64,000 nt of DNA from Theropithecus gelada (GCF_003255815.1 NC_037680.1:25514304-25578303), one strand, 5' to 3'; positions 38,323 to 51,681 are shown, counted from the first letter of the stretch. Numbers and translations: made by a program. Notes: a model not told the origin generated them from the letters alone.

Positions 38323-39190
38323 TAATGGCATAGACTAGAAGAAAAGAAATACTGGAATATTGAGAGTTGTTATGCCACTCTTAGATTACAGATAAGATTA
38401 TCTTTACTTTCTTCTTTATATAACTGTTGCATTTTACAAATATTTTTCAACGATAATGTGCATTATATATAATTTTTATTTTTTAGAAAAAGCTACCTTG
38501 AAAATATCCTTTCCAAATTTACCTTACCCAACCAAGTCTGCCACACTCTGGCATTTACTATGGGTCAAATATTATTCTAAGTAATTTAACAAAATTAACT
38601 CATTTTATATAATAATGCCAACTACAGATTGGAAAACCTAGGTAGCATTTCCTCTAAGCTAGGTGGTAAAACAAGAATATGATCCTAAGCAATTTTTCTC
38701 TAGAGGTCAAACTTGAGCAAGATCTAACCAATGACATTAGCTTGAAGGTTGCATCAGGTATTCTGACTCAGTTTATGGCATTTGCACACATAATAAAGTT
38801 AACAGAGATAATTTCATTGCTTTACTTTCAGTTCATTGCGAATACTTCTGTTCATGTACATCTAGTTAAGTACATGTACTGAGTCTATTTTTTTAACTAA
38901 ATTACCTAAATACTCAAATAATTTCCAAGTAGGATAGAATATGGAAACATTGATCTCTAAGCATATTTAAGTATGTATGCTTTTTTGCTTTGTATTTTAC
39001 ATGCTATAAAGAGGCTATAGTTTTTGGTCATGATAATAAAACTGCTCATACTTGACACATTAAGAAGGTGACAGCCAGAGGTGCACAGCCGCAGAAAGGC
39101 ATGATATGTGTACCCATGAGTTCTGCTAGGCTGCTCACATGCTATAGTTACTAGGCCATTCTTGAGTGTCCAAGCCCTAATTACTCTGTG
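38323..39190. other. Unassigned DNA, possible MIR at about 38555-38680
   Basis: 'ggcatttactatgggtcaaatattattctaagtaatttaacaaaattaactc' resembles a worn MIR. Nothing else was recognised. Confidence 0.4.
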
Positions 39191-39204
39191 AAATCGAAGT
39201 TAGT

Positions 39205-39533
39205 GCTGGGTGCGGTGGCTCACACCTATAATCCCAGCAATTTGGGAGGTCGAGGCAGGCAAATCACCTGAGGTTGGGAGATCGAGGCCAGTCTGACCAA
39301 CATGGAGAAACCCCATCTCTATTAAAAATACAAAATTAGCTGGGCGTGGTGGCACATGCCTGTAATCTCACCTACTCGGGAGGCTGAGGCAGGAGAATCG
39401 CTTGAACCCAGGAGGCAGAGGTTGCGGTGAGCCAAGAGTATGCCATTGCATGCCAGCCTGGGCAGCAAGAGTGAAACTCCATCTCAAAAACAAAACAAAA
39501 CAAGACAAAAAAAAAAAAGAAAAAAAAAAAAAA
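39205..39533 (+). repeat. Alu, plus strand, with TSD
   Basis: Full-length dimeric Alu with an A-rich tail that has acquired C and G. The 14-bp TSD 'gaaatcgaagttag' at 39191-39204 and 39534-39547 is perfect. Confidence 0.96.
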
Positions 39534-39547
39534 GAAATCGAAGTTAG

Positions 39548-40484
39548 TTCCTTTGACTAAAAATAATTGTAAGTGGTTGAAGTATCCTAACAGCAGTAGT
39601 GACTAAGAAAAGGAAACTCGGTGTGTGCTGGGTTTTCGTTCGTTTATTTGTTTTTCCAAGTAAAAAGAGTAGCCTTGTCCTAAAGACATGGTTGTCATTT
39701 TCTTTGGTCTCTGGACCAAAATTCTTAAAACTTTTTAAGGATCCTAAAGAGTATTTACGGCTATGGCTGGTTAAATCTGGTGGCTTCCTGGGCTTCATTT
39801 CTTTGTGTTGGGAGAATAAGTTATACAAGCTTTTAAAAGTCCAATCTGAGAGCCATTTTGAAAACTTCCAGAGAGAATTTATGGCTGTAGTAATTTCAGT
39901 ATCTTAAGTTTATTACCCCATGGGTTAATCTTTGAGATTTTTATTATCGTGAAGGGGGAGCTGGTCAGTTCAAATTGTGAAAGACTTTGAAATAGGCACA
40001 AAAGATCACTGGATATCATGATGAATGCACCACTCTAGACCATCTGACCTTCCATTGTGTCTGAATCATTTTACAATTTAGTGAATTGTAGAAAACAAAT
40101 AACAATACAAATGATTCTTGTACATGAAAATGCAAACAGATTTTGTCTAGTGGAATGCAATTGATTGTTGCCCTGTAGATACCTGATCAATACCCTGTGC
40201 ATATTGATCAGTTTCAAATCTATTTGTAAATTTATTTCAGCATTCCTCATTGGTACTTATTCTTCCTCTCTCTCTCCACCTGTAATACACACATGTATAT
40301 ATGCATATAATGCATTCTTTGAATCCTTTGTATTGTGTTTGTATGTATATATCTTTGTATGTATATAATGCCTTCTTTGAAATTTATTTTTAATCAGTTA
40401 TAATATCGTACTAATTATCTCATTTATTAGTTAAAATCTTGGATATGTAGTGATTAAAAAATAAACTACTTCAGAGATCATTTG
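39548..40484. other. Unassigned DNA
   Basis: Both strands have 90-100-codon frames at 39544-39907, but no domain or codon-usage support was seen. Confidence 0.4.
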
Positions 40485-40945
40485 CTCAGACAACAGTAGG
40501 AGGCAGGAAGGAATGAGATGCATTCCAGAAGAAGAAACAACATGTGTAAAACCCCCATAGTAGAGACAGCAAGACCTGCTGAAGAAACGGACAGAAGGGC
40601 AGGTATATGGGACAGATAGTATGAGATAAGACTAGGGAGGGTAGACAGGATTCTAGCTTGCTGGAAATTTCAGGCCATATTGAAAAGTTTCATTTCTATT
40701 TTTATCTCAAAAGAAATGGAATTCCATTAAAGTGCTTTAAGGTGGGTAAAGGGAAATGGATTTTAGACACTTAGATGTGATTTCAAAAAGATAGTCTTAT
40801 GCATTATGAAGAATGAATTGGAGAAGAGATTGTAGAAGCAGACTGCTGTAGTTCAAGTGAGATATTATGGAAGCTTAAAAAAGGTGTTGGCCTTGGAGTG
40901 GCAGAGAAATGGATCAATTTGAGAGATATTTTCTAAAGCAAAGAC
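40485..40945 (+). repeat. Candidate ancient mammalian interspersed repeat
   Basis: The order 'gcattccagaagaagaaacaacatgtgtaaa', 'gggagggtagacaggattctagcttgctgg', 'gtgatttcaaaaagatagtctt', 'ttcaagtgagatattatgg' follows a dispersed mammalian repeat I have seen before but cannot name. It is highly diverged. Confidence 0.35.
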
Positions 40946-41181
40946 GTATCTATTCATCAATCCACTGATGAATAAGAAATATTCTATCATTTCAAATATA
41001 AAATTAACATAAAATTTTCTTTTAGATGTGCATTTGAGTCACTCTTAGTTTGCTTGATAGAGTAGTGACAAGAAGGAAAGAGAGATGGAAGCATTTGACA
41101 AATCACTAGCGACAGGCAGCATTTGTGGCGGATGAGTTTTTGAACAAGGATTGAGGCAGAGTTGCAGGTTGCTGACAATTG

Positions 41182-41223
41182 ACCAGAATAAAAAAAAAAA
41201 AAAAAAAAAAAAATTACCAGAAT
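41182..41223. repeat. Poly-A tract between short direct repeats
   Basis: About 24 A bases (41190-41213) lie between two copies of 'accagaat' (41182-41189 and 41216-41223). No transposon body is present. Confidence 0.6.
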
Positions 41224-41263
41224 GTAGGAAGGATGTGATTGCTTTATTATTTTCTAATAATTA

Positions 41264-41310
41264 TGTGTGTATAAATGTGTGTGTGTGTGTGTGTCTGTGT
41301 GAGTGTCTGA
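41264..41310. repeat. (GT)n microsatellite
   Basis: Runs of GT with interruptions by ATAAAT and CT. Confidence 0.92.
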
Positions 41311-44300
41311 GAGGATATAGTGTTGACATTAGTAGAACCTCTAGTCAGTCACAGAGATATAAAACAAGCTCCAGTTTCATGTAATTGAAGAAGGTGAAGC
41401 TGGGAAAGTTGTGTTTCTGTCATAAGCACAGCTTTACCTGTCTCAAAGGAACTTGACAAAGGACTGCAGCTGCCAGCTTCCTTCATCTCCACCACAATCA
41501 CTTTGAATCATCATTGAAAATAAATATTTAAGAAGTCACAAATGTATCTTTTTAGAAAGAGAAATCTTGAAAATTTTATCCCATATGCAGAAGATACTTT
41601 CATTCTAGTTTCTAATACCTCCATGCAAGAGGCTTCTTTGGCATTTCTAGAGTGTTCCCTACACATGTCAAGAGAAACAAAACAAAATGAAACCAAAGCA
41701 CACAGTTTGGGTTTAGAGGATTGAGTTTATTGCATTAGGGGAATGGCAATGAACATAAGAAATACTATATTTAAACTGGCATGCTTATTGTTTGGAGTAT
41801 TTTAAGAACCCTGTGTCTACAGAGTTAAGAAAACAAAAACGCACTTAGATGTCTGAGATCCCAAGCCTTTAAAAATGGTCTTTTAAAGAATTCTGTGATA
41901 ACCTTTTATAAAACAGCATGTTAGCACCACCATGGACTGCTTATTATTCACCAAAGGAAAAAGGTGTCTCTGTAATTGTGAAATCAGGCAGATACCATCT
42001 TAATTAAATGGTCATTCAACTTCCCCAATAACGGGACCAACTGACATTGATTCCTTTCATTGATGGACTGAGAACACATCATCTAAGTAGTAGTTCAGCC
42101 AAAAATGTTTGACTAGACTCTAAACATGAGGAAACAATCTAATGAATCTAAATTGAGAGATCTTGGAGCCTTAAAATGGCAGTTTATTAATTTTAAAATA
42201 CTGGAGAACCAATACACACAACATGTGACCCTTGGTTGCATCCTGATAAAAAGCAAAATGAAAACACAAAGAAACAACAAAACAAGTTACAGAGGACATT
42301 ATTACAATAATGGGGGGAAACTGAGAGTGGAATGCACATGAGGTAGCAGAATTGGATCAATGTTAAATTTCCTGAATATTTTAGTGTATGTGGTTATATA
42401 GACGAATATTCTTGTTCTTAGGCAATCCATGCTCAGGTATTTTAGGATGAAACAAGAGATTGAAGGGGAGGTTGATATGGCAACATGGTAATAATTAAAT
42501 AAATTCACTGAAGAGTTTACATATATCTGTTGTACTATTCTTTCAACTTCCCTAAGGGTATCATTTTTCTTGAATAATGACTTGGGAAAATAAAATTATT
42601 AAAAATTAAAAATCCATTGTGTGTTTAGTGCATGGTTGTTTTCAAATAAAAATCACTGCTATGCGATTTTATATAGTTTTAGGTGCCTTGTTTAGTCTCA
42701 AACAAACCTGAAAGTTACACGATCATTTCATTATAAATGAAGAAATAGAAACTCAAAGCAACAAGAGCTGTAAGTCACTTCCTCATTTCCTGACTCCAAT
42801 GGCATCGGTGGGCATGCTTTTCAGAAGGAAGGCTATTGTTTGGCAACTACCCTCAAAAGCACTTCTTTGACCTCTTTCAAGACCCACATGAGAGAAATTA
42901 TCATTCTAGAACTGGGCATCTGAAAACCAGAGAATGCCCTCAGAGAAAGAAAATTATTTATTTCCATGTCTTACTCTAATCCCTAGTCCATAATTTTTAC
43001 TATTTTTAAAGCAGTATTCTTTAAAGCCCTTCTTACATAAACAATAAATACCTTTCTCTCAACATTTGCCTCAGTGCCTCCACAGAATCCTTACTAGCAA
43101 TTTTCCTTGAAGTTCTCAACTTCATGTTTCCTAGTGAGTTTATCTACTAAAATATCAAACAACTCTTTTTCCAGTTTAAACTTCACTGTGGCCTATCTAA
43201 TTGATTTTTCAAATGCAGCTAACAGCTACATAACCTCTGGTGTACACCCTACAGTTATTATTGTGTTATCCATATAGGCCTTCCCCAGGGGGCTGCTCCA
43301 ACCGCTGCTAACATTAGACCCCAACATTCTCTTTCCCAAGTATCTGCTACACAGAGCCACTGGCACTGCAGACATCAGCACTGTGCAGCTGCTGTCAGAA
43401 AGCCTTGTCCCTTTCTTCTTGCCATTTTGTAAATTTTGTTATAAACTTGGAGTATGTACAATTATCTTTTTTAAAAAAAAAAAATTCCAGCATGATACTG
43501 GTGTGCATATATGTGTTTCTTCTTTTGTTAGGACTTATTTTGAGATAAGTTTCTGAAATATAAGACAGAACACAAGTCATTTTCAAAATTTCTTTTTTTT
43601 CTCCCTGTTTTTAGTGGCTGATTCAGCTTGAATATAAACATAATTTTAGAATTCAAGGATATCTACATTTATCTGAAGCCCAGGTCAAACGCGCTCATTA
43701 AAAGTTAATTTGGATAAGCTGAGATGTGAGTGTGGAGACAGAGGACATCTTAATGGAAAGAGAATAGGGCTGGCTCAAAAACAATGGCTCTGTCAGTGAA
43801 GAGTGATTCAGAGTGGAACAATAATGTGGGTCACACATATTTCCTCGGGCCCATCTCTTGTGAATTCAGGCCTGGTTCTTGAGGGAGAGGGTACAATAAA
43901 TGAATGAAACCTTTTTCTCTATAATTTTCAGACACTGAGACACTTACTTAGTATCTCAGCACAGGCAGAAGCGACAGAGGCTAAAGCAAGCTTGGCAATG
44001 GCAAATGGCTGAGACAGAAGTGATGGCAATAGTATCATTGCCTGCTGCAGCCATGCTTGTGATTGCAATGATCTCTTCGGGACTTGGGCTAGAGAAAATG
44101 TGTACCATTGGCACGATTCTGGCCTTAGGTAATAGCAACCTTCACTTGGCTTCTTTAGGCCTAAGTAGAAACCATTGTAGGGTTTGGTGAAATCTCTTTA
44201 GTTATTGGCAATTAGTTGGGCAATATCACAATGAGTCAGAAGAGGAAAAAAGACAAAAATATTACATTCCACATGAGGGCAGAAAAAGCTAATTCCTAGA

Positions 44301-45564
44301 TCATGTACATACAAGGTCCCTGTGGAAAGTCAACCAATTAATTTAGAGGCAATTAGAACTTCCAGTGTTCCTATATACTGGATGGAAGGGAGAAAGGGAG
44401 AGAAACACATGGTTGGCTCTAACTCTCACCCTATTATTATTTCAAGTTGGAATATCCATAGGTACAAACGCTAAGCTTTTTCTTTTTAAAGAAAAATAAA
44501 AGCATATTTTTTATGACACCATGTTGTCATAGCCTTCAATTTCTCCTTGACTAACAATCAATAGAAATGGTACCCTCCTCTGAAGAAGTTATTAGAAATA
44601 GCACAAATTAGAAACCAGTATCAAACATCTGATATCCAGGAGATTTGGGGATAAAATGTAAAAAAATATAGAACTCAGCAAGAGAAATTCAATTCATTGT
44701 CAACTGATAAATTTGGCTTAAGAAACACCAATTGCAGTGTCGCCATGCTATTTATTAATGTATTGTAGTGAATAGACAATTGAGGTAGAGACATATGAAA
44801 TATCTACATCTGAGAAAAGATCAGTTGTTATTGAAATAATAATGATGGATTAGCTCTGTTCTATAAACAATAAAATCCAACTAGGCATTAACTCACACCA
44901 AGGGCCTCCTGGAGATGCAATGACTAGGTGCCTACCATCAACTTGCCAAAGATCACCAGAAACACCTGCTGATCAAACAAAGTTTAGTATATCTAAAGCA
45001 GTAGAAAAGAATGCTACCTTGACACAGAGGAAGTGTGTTTAAACAGTTGTAGTTCCTAGTCTGGATGAATTAAAGTAGGTCTTGAAGACAGGGTCTGTGT
45101 AGGATGGACCTAAGAGCTTTGGATTGTAGGCACTAAGAGATGGGTTTTGATGAGTCAACTGTTGATCTTGAAAAGCAAGCTGTTTAGTTGGTTCACATTA
45201 CTATCTCCTGGACAAGTATTACTTGAAACAAGCAGCATTTTTTTTTCTATGATCCCAATAAGATAGAAACAAAAAAGTGACAGAAAAATACATTTGATTT
45301 TAGGGTTATTCAAATTGAGAATAGAGACATATTTTGGTTTTAGTTTACATTGAAAACCCATGTTTGTAGTTTAAGACTCTGGGAAGGTATATACACCTTC
45401 AATTCTTTCTTAAGGGATATACATTCATTGACTTTCAATCTTCCGAATCTGGAGATGTAAACTAATTTTTAATTTAAACAAAATATTTTGTCCATTGGAA
45501 GACATAGTATTTTTGTATTTTTAAGTTTTACTATCAAAATTTCCTTCTTTCTATCATTCCTATA
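41311..45564. other. Unassigned DNA, possible MIR at about 42680-42800
   Basis: About 4.2 kb. A worn MIR is likely around 'gaagaaatagaaactcaaagcaacaagagctgtaagtcac'. The frames near 43956-44190 (both strands, 60 codons) have no recognisable family. No other feature can be supported. Confidence 0.4.
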
Positions 45565-45622
45565 TTACGTTGGTGCACAAGTAATGAATGGCAAAAACTG
45601 CAATTACTTTTGCACCAACCTT
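45565..45622. mobile_element. MADE1 MITE, hairpin form
   Basis: The left arm 'ttggtgcacaagtaat' and the right arm 'attacttttgcaccaa' are inverted repeats with one mismatch. They flank a 17-nt loop 'gaatggcaaaaactgca'. This is a shortened MADE1 (usual length about 80 bp) lacking part of the left stem. TA-rich flanks fit mariner-type target sites. Confidence 0.88.
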
Positions 45623-45639
45623 ATATAAAAAGAAGTGTA

Positions 45640-45944
45640 GGTCGGGGGCGCTGGCTCACACCTGTATTCCCAGCACTTTGGGAGGCTGAGGTGGGTGGGT
45701 CACCTGAGGTTGGGAGTTCGTGACCAGCCTGACCAACATGGAGAAACCACGACTCTACTAAAAATACAAAATTAGCCAGGCATGGTGACACATGCCTGTA
45801 ATCCCAGCTACTCAGGAGGCTGAGGCAGGAGAATTGCTTGAACCCAGAAGGCAGAGGTTGCGGTGAGCCCAGATCGCGCACCATTGCACTCCAGCCTGGG
45901 CAACAAGAGTGAAACTCCGTCTCAAAAACACAACAACAAAAAAA
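45640..45944 (+). repeat. Alu, plus strand
   Basis: Full-length Alu starting 'ggtcgggggcgctggctcacacc' with an A-rich tail containing AAC units. The flanks 'agaagtgta' and 'aaggtgtgta' are a poor TSD. Older than the AluY copies. Confidence 0.94.
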
Positions 45945-46169
45945 GGTGTGTATACAGGTGTGTGTCTTCAGTGTTTATATTTGTATTACATATGTAGTGG
46001 ATATACAATAATATGCATATATGTGTTTGTTAACTTGCAAATATAGCTTACGTTTTCAAATATTGGGCATATATAAATAGGGAGGCATTATTTTTTAAAA
46101 CATAGATATGTTATTGGAATTTGATTGTTTTTCTTACAATATGTCATAAAGTTTTCACATATATGTGCC

Positions 46170-46315
46170 TCTATGTGTCTATAATGCCTAAGATAGTGGG
46201 AAATAATTCTTACTTCATAATTATGTTATTAGGATTAAAAGAGTTAGCATATATAAATTACTTGGAGTAAGACCAGACACATAATACATATCATATATGT
46301 GTTTAGTAAACATAT
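46170..46315 (+). repeat. MIR-family SINE, diverged
   Basis: 'aggattaaaagagttagcatatataaattacttggagtaagaccagacacataataca' has the MIR 3' order (drop in 'ttaaatgag...cttagaacagtgcctggcacatag'). Confidence 0.6.
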
Positions 46316-48530
46316 TTATAGTTTTGTCATTATTATTGTTTTGTATTTTCTATAGAACCTACAATCAAAATTTTAGACTACAAAATATTCTGTGACTATT
46401 TCAACTGGAATATTATATACATTTTTTAGATTAGTAAGATTAGTGAGAATTAACATACAAAACTACTGAATTTTCTTATCTAGGAACATAATGTATTTTC
46501 TTCATTTATTCTGGTCTTCTTTTACATTTTAAAAGATATTTTGTAGTTATTTTGATACATAATTTGCATATTTTATATATTTAGCTATTGGGGTTTGTTA
46601 TTTCTTTGTATATGGACTCAAGTTTTTCTTAAACATTTTCTATGTGTACATTCTTGATATATAAGAAAGCTATGAAGTTTTATATTATCTCGTATCAGGT
46701 ATCTTCTTGGACTTCCTTATTTCTTCTAGTTTTTCTGTTAATTATCTCAGATTATCTAGGAAAACCATCATATCACTTAGAAATATGATGGTGCCGTTTT
46801 TCTTTGCCTTTTTCTTGTCCTAATTTTTCTTCTTAATATTGTCATAAATTGAACTTCCAATCCAGTGCTCAAGAGAAGTAACAAAGGACTGAGTAACATT
46901 TATTCACGGTCTTTTCTTCATTTCTCTTCCTCCCCAAATTTAAGAATCTCATTTGTCTTCCTCCATTTACTATCACTTATATTTAATTCAAAAGCGTTTT
47001 ACTTTTTAAAAAAATTACTTTATCATTGTACATCAAAAAAAAAATAGCCATAGCTATGTATTTACTCTTTTGTTTTTTTCTTAATTTTCCTTTTTTTCTT
47101 TGTATCTTCTTTTTTGAATTAAAAAAATTGCTGGAATATCACCTTTAGAATGTATTTCTGGTACAGCATGCATAGGGAAGTTTTCTAAACCATTGCATTT
47201 CTGGAAATGTCTCTCTCTTGCCCTATCATTTAATGCTAGTTTGACTGTATATAAGATCCTATGTTTAAAATCTTTTTTCCCCCTGGACTTGGAAGATATT
47301 TCCGTTGAGAAGGCTGATGCCATTCTGATCTTTGCTTATTTATTCAGATTTCATCTCATGCTTATTTCCCCATATAAAATCTGGGAAATCAATAGTCATT
47401 ATTTGCAGCATTCTTTGAGGATATGAAAAATTATCCTTGCCCCTCCATGCTTTACTTTTCAACAGTAGGCATAACAAGAGAACCGTATCAAAGTTCTTGT
47501 AAGTGTAAGGCAACTTAGAAGTGATGCTAATGCAGAAGTTGGCGTTCTGGAAATCAGCTGTAAGCAATAAAAAGTGCTGACTTATTTGAGTGAAACAATG
47601 GAAAGAATAGAGAGTCAAATGAGGAATCTCAAGACAATTCCACAGCTGGGGAGACAAGGGCTATTTCTTTGTGCCTGTTTTAATAGTTGATGATATTTTT
47701 TCTCCTCCATCCTATGACTATAGTAGCTATGTTTGCCTGATAAGGTAAAGAATCACCTGTAATTAGTGGCACATTATGTTTGTTTCTCCAGCAGCTCATT
47801 TTCTCCAAAGTACTCATTTTTTTTTTTTTTGCATTGTTTTGTCAACAGCTCTAGGAAGCAATATAGAAGCTTTCAATCTCAAACTTGATGATTTATTTAT
47901 GATACAAAAGTTTATTTTACTGAGACACTCTGAAGACTTTTCTCATGTGGGTGGTATAATGATTTATGTTTTTAAATATTTCCTTGAAATATCAGAGATA
48001 TCTATTGATTTACAGAACTATGCACAGAATGCTACATTTGAATTTAAAGATGATCAAATATTTTGTATTTGTCCATTTTTATTTTTATAATTTTATTGTT
48101 TTTGTTATAATTATATTATACACTGATTATAAAAACAATGAAAAAATAGATATAAAAAAGAAGAAAATAAAAATCACATATTATCTAGAAATAGGTACTA
48201 CAGTATTTTGGTGTGCACATTTTCCATTCTTTCTCTAAACCTAATTGTACTGAGACTTGAAGATGGAGACTTGTGTATCAGCAATGTTTCCCAAAACCGT
48301 GTTTGAAATGATGTTTTTCTTTATGTTCTGTTTATTTCCCTAAATATAATTTTAGTTTTGATTTAATAAGTCTTCAGATATAGTAGTATATAAAGGAAAA
48401 GGACTTTGAATCTCACCTATTCTGAATCCAATTTACAAGGAAACTATAGGGTATTTCTTTTCTAGACGCATCTCTGCTTGGATGTCCTGGACCTGGTTGT
48501 GATTGAGTTTCTTTACGACCTTTCTTCTAA
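46316..48530. other. Unassigned DNA, possible old L1M (minus) at about 46600-46990
   Basis: Within it, 'ctagtttttctgttaattatctcagattatctaggaaaaccatcatatcac' and 'ttgaacttccaatccagtgctcaag' resemble the complement of L1M ORF2, heavily decayed. The rest is unassigned. Frames of 60-105 codons are not supported. Confidence 0.35.
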
Positions 48531-48680
48531 CAAGGTGGTCCAAAGAAAAATAGCTTGGAAATCACCTGAGGGCTTGTTAGAACTGCAGAATGTGGGTCCC
48601 ACCACAAAGTAACAACATCAGAATCTACCATTTAACAATACCCCAATGTGATTTTCATACACATGAAATTTGGAGGAACG
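48531..48680 (+). repeat. MER5A-like hAT-Charlie element
   Basis: 'ggaaatcacctgagggcttgttagaactgcagaatgtgggtcccacc' and 'acatcagaatctacc' followed by 'acatgaaatttg' match MER5A (consensus 'atcacctggagggcttgttaaaacacagattgctgggccccacc'). Confidence 0.8.
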
Positions 48681-49267
48681 GTTATTCAGCTACAGCTTCT
48701 GTAGGACTTTCCTGGCGGATGCTCTAGCTCTCCCCAAGCTCTTAAAACACTAATCCCTCCTTTGCCCTTTCCAACCTAGTAATGGTAATGGTTTCCATCT
48801 TTCAGTCCTCCCTCAGTTTATGTTCCCTCTTGTGGATTCCTTCAACTGTACTCATACCTCCACAAATATCTCCTTCTGTAAAGTGTATTTAGAATCCCAG
48901 AGGTGTGTGCTGGTTTCTTTCCAGAAACACAACTGATCACCTCTTGATGTGTGTACCTGGGGATGCGCAGAGAGTTGGCAGGACACTGCCTCGATCTCAT
49001 TCTTTTCTGAGGTCTTTCAATTCTGAATTCATAAAATTCCACTTCATCGATTCTGCCATACCTTACCTCTCAAATGCAATAAAATTTGTCTGAACTCTCT
49101 TATGGTTTAGTTGGTTTCTCTCCTGGTTTTTGTCAGTTTCAAGTCAACATAGATTTAACCCTTTTTCATCCAAATTCAGCTACAGTGTAAACATTTTCCT
49201 TCAGAGATAATTTTTTAGCAGATATGTCAAAATTTGTTTGGTATACTTTTTTGCTTTGATAAGATGT
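48681..49267. other. Unassigned DNA
   Basis: Nothing recognised. Confidence 0.4.
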
Positions 49268-49400
49268 TTTACTTAGCCCTCATAATGAGCTCATGTTATA
49301 CTTTTAGGGTGAAAAAACTGAAAAAGAAGATTACATAACTTTTCCAAGATCACACAGTTGTAGATGGCAAGCCCTTTTGGTTCTAAAAGCCCTTCTCTTA
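49268..49400 (+). repeat. MIR-family SINE
   Basis: 'agccctcataatgagctcatgttatac', 'gaaaaaactgaaaaagaagattacataacttttccaagatcacacagttgtagatggcaagcc' is the MIR core and 3' region. Confidence 0.72.
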
Positions 49401-50109
49401 ACAGCAATGGTATCAGACCCACCTGCATATATTTTTGCTCATTACTTCCAGGTAAACCTTTGCTGAGAAAGTCATCTAATTTTTTAAGCAAAACATATAC
49501 TAGACTCCTAATCATTTGGATAGTTTGAGCCACGATCAAATAGTCAGACCCTGTTCACCAATCTCATGTTTGCAGTCAGTCATTCTACTAAAAGTTAGTT
49601 TCTCTCTTTAATGGACATCCACTCTGCTAAGGATGACAAAGTCAATTCTGTATAGCCATATATGTGGCTGTAGATAAAAACTAATGTACCCTCAGAAATT
49701 GAGTTCTAGGCCTGTTAGTAGGAAATGGGGAAATTCTGGAATCTCATGATAAAATCTTAACTAGTCTTTCCAACCATCTGCCTACTGTATCCTATTAGAG
49801 CACCACCTCCCTTCCAGTTGCTCCCAGGGTCTTCACTTTTTCATTATCCTGAATGTCTTACACCTTCCAAGGTAGGACTAGGTCACAGGACTCAGTCATA
49901 GTATTTACTGGGGCCAAGAGGAGTACTGTTTTCCTAGGATCAGAGAACACAGTCGGTGTCATATTTCATGAGCCTGCTGTCATGCTAAACCATCTACTCC
50001 AAATGACAGGAGCTGTAATCAAGCACCATCAATGATTTCACCTAAGAAAACATCTTGATCAATACCATTTAAAATCAGGACACTGCACTTTTCACATTTT
50101 GAGATGAAA
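49401..50109. other. Unassigned DNA
   Basis: Nothing recognised. Confidence 0.4.
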
Positions 50110-50235
50110 CACCTGAATTTCTACTGGGTGCTAGATAGTATGCTAAGTGCTTTCATATGGATTATCACATTTAAATCTAACCATGACTTGTGAGGTGGGT
50201 ATTATTATTCTTTTCATTTTATAAATATGGGAATT
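50110..50235 (+). repeat. MIR-family SINE
   Basis: 'tgggtgctagatagtatgctaagtgctttcatatggattatcacatttaaatctaacc' then 'gaggtgggtattattattcttttcattttata' is a clear MIR 3' half. Confidence 0.8.
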
Positions 50236-50239
50236 GTCA

Positions 50240-51180
50240 TTTTCGAATACATAAGTACTGAGCCCACCAGGTTGGCAAAGGATTTAAAAATCAGACAATG
50301 CAAATAATGAGGACAAATAGTAACTAACGCATTTCTATCCAATGTAAAAGCATGTCATACAGAGAACTATTTGACAATATTTAGGGTAGTTGTAGATGTA
50401 CCTATCTTATTATCTGACAAGTATACACCTAGTTATACATCTCAAGGCAACTCTCCCACATCAAGAATATCTACTGACGACTCAGTTGTAACCATGGAAA
50501 TAACCTAAATGTTCAACCCAAGGCAAATACAGTAAGTTATTCTTACCTGCAGAATATTAGAGAGAAGCTACAAAGTATGATTTAAAGTTATGGATATTGA
50601 AATGCATAAATATCAAAGTTGAGTGAAAAGGAAAATGCAAAGTGAATATACTTTATGATACCATTTATTTAGAATTTGACATCAGTAAAATCTTAACAAA
50701 TATTTCTTATTTCTAACTGTATATGTAGTAAAGTATTAAAAATGTTGAACATGAAATGCTATGTACTTCTGAGGGGAAAGGAAGAAGAATGGATATCTAA
50801 GAGATACACTTAGGAATTTCACTTTGTTATTAGATCTGTGTAGTGGGTACTCATGTGTTCTGCTAAGTTAGTTTATATACTCTAATTTTAATAAAGAAGG
50901 GAGAAAAGTAGGAAAAAATCCAAAAGCAAAAGGCAAAACAAAAACAATAGGATGCTAATAAAAAATATGAGGACACATACAAAAGAATGAATACAGGTGA
51001 AACTGGGGAAATCTGAGTAAAACCAGTAGGTTATACCAACACCAATATCCTGGTTGCCATGTATTAATGTGATTTTGTAAGATGTTACCACTGGAGGAAA
51101 TTGGATAAAGGATATTCAGAAACTCTCTGTGTAATTTTGTAACTCTGTGAATTATCTCAATAACAGTTTTAAATTAAAAA
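50240..51180 (+). mobile_element. Ancient L1M 3' end, plus strand
   Basis: The last part reads 'tgtaagatgttaccactggaggaaattggataaaggatattcagaaactctctgtgtaattttgtaactctgtgaat' and ends in AT-rich AATAAT units. That is an L1M-type 3'UTR. Upstream ('ctttatgataccatttatttagaatttgacatc') is consistent with the same element. No ORF is intact. Confidence 0.7.
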
Positions 51181-51267
51181 ATAATAATAATAATAAACAA
51201 ATTTAAAAATATAATGTTCCCACAAGTGTACCTAAGATATAATTGGCTTTTATCTTTAAATAAATTC

Positions 51268-51582
51268 GGCCGGGCACGGTGGCTCACTCCTGTAACCCCT
51301 GCACTTTGGGAGGCCTATGCGGGCAGATCACGAGGTCAGGACATCGAGACCATCCTGGCTAATACCGTGAAACCTCGTCTCTACTAAATACTCAAAAAAT
51401 TAGCCAGGCGAGGTGGCGGGCGCCTGTAGTCCCAACTACTCGGGAGGCTTGAGGCAGGAGAATGGCGTGAATCCGGGAGGCGGAGCTTGCAGTGAGCCGA
51501 GATGGTGCCACTGCACTCCGGCTTGGGCGACAGAGCGAGACTCTGTCTCAATAAATAAATAAATTAATTAATTAATTAATTC
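51268..51582 (+). repeat. AluY-type, plus strand
   Basis: It starts 'ggccgggcacggtggctcac', contains 'cacgaggtcaggacatcgagaccatcctggc' and 'gaatggcgtgaatccgggaggcggagcttgc', and ends with an (AAAT)n(AATT)n tail. The flanks share 'aataaatt' motifs, but the TSD is blurred by the tail. Confidence 0.94.
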
Positions 51583-51681
51583 ATAGGGATCAAGAAAATC
51601 TACATTTGTCAGCCACAAAACATTGCTTTTGCTTTTCAAGTTAATTCTTTTCTGAAAAGCACCTTTGTCCCATAGAGATAG

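Noticed and set aside
43956..44190. 60-codon frames on both strands near GCAG-rich sequence
   Set aside because: Symmetric frames on both strands come from the local composition; no homology recognised.
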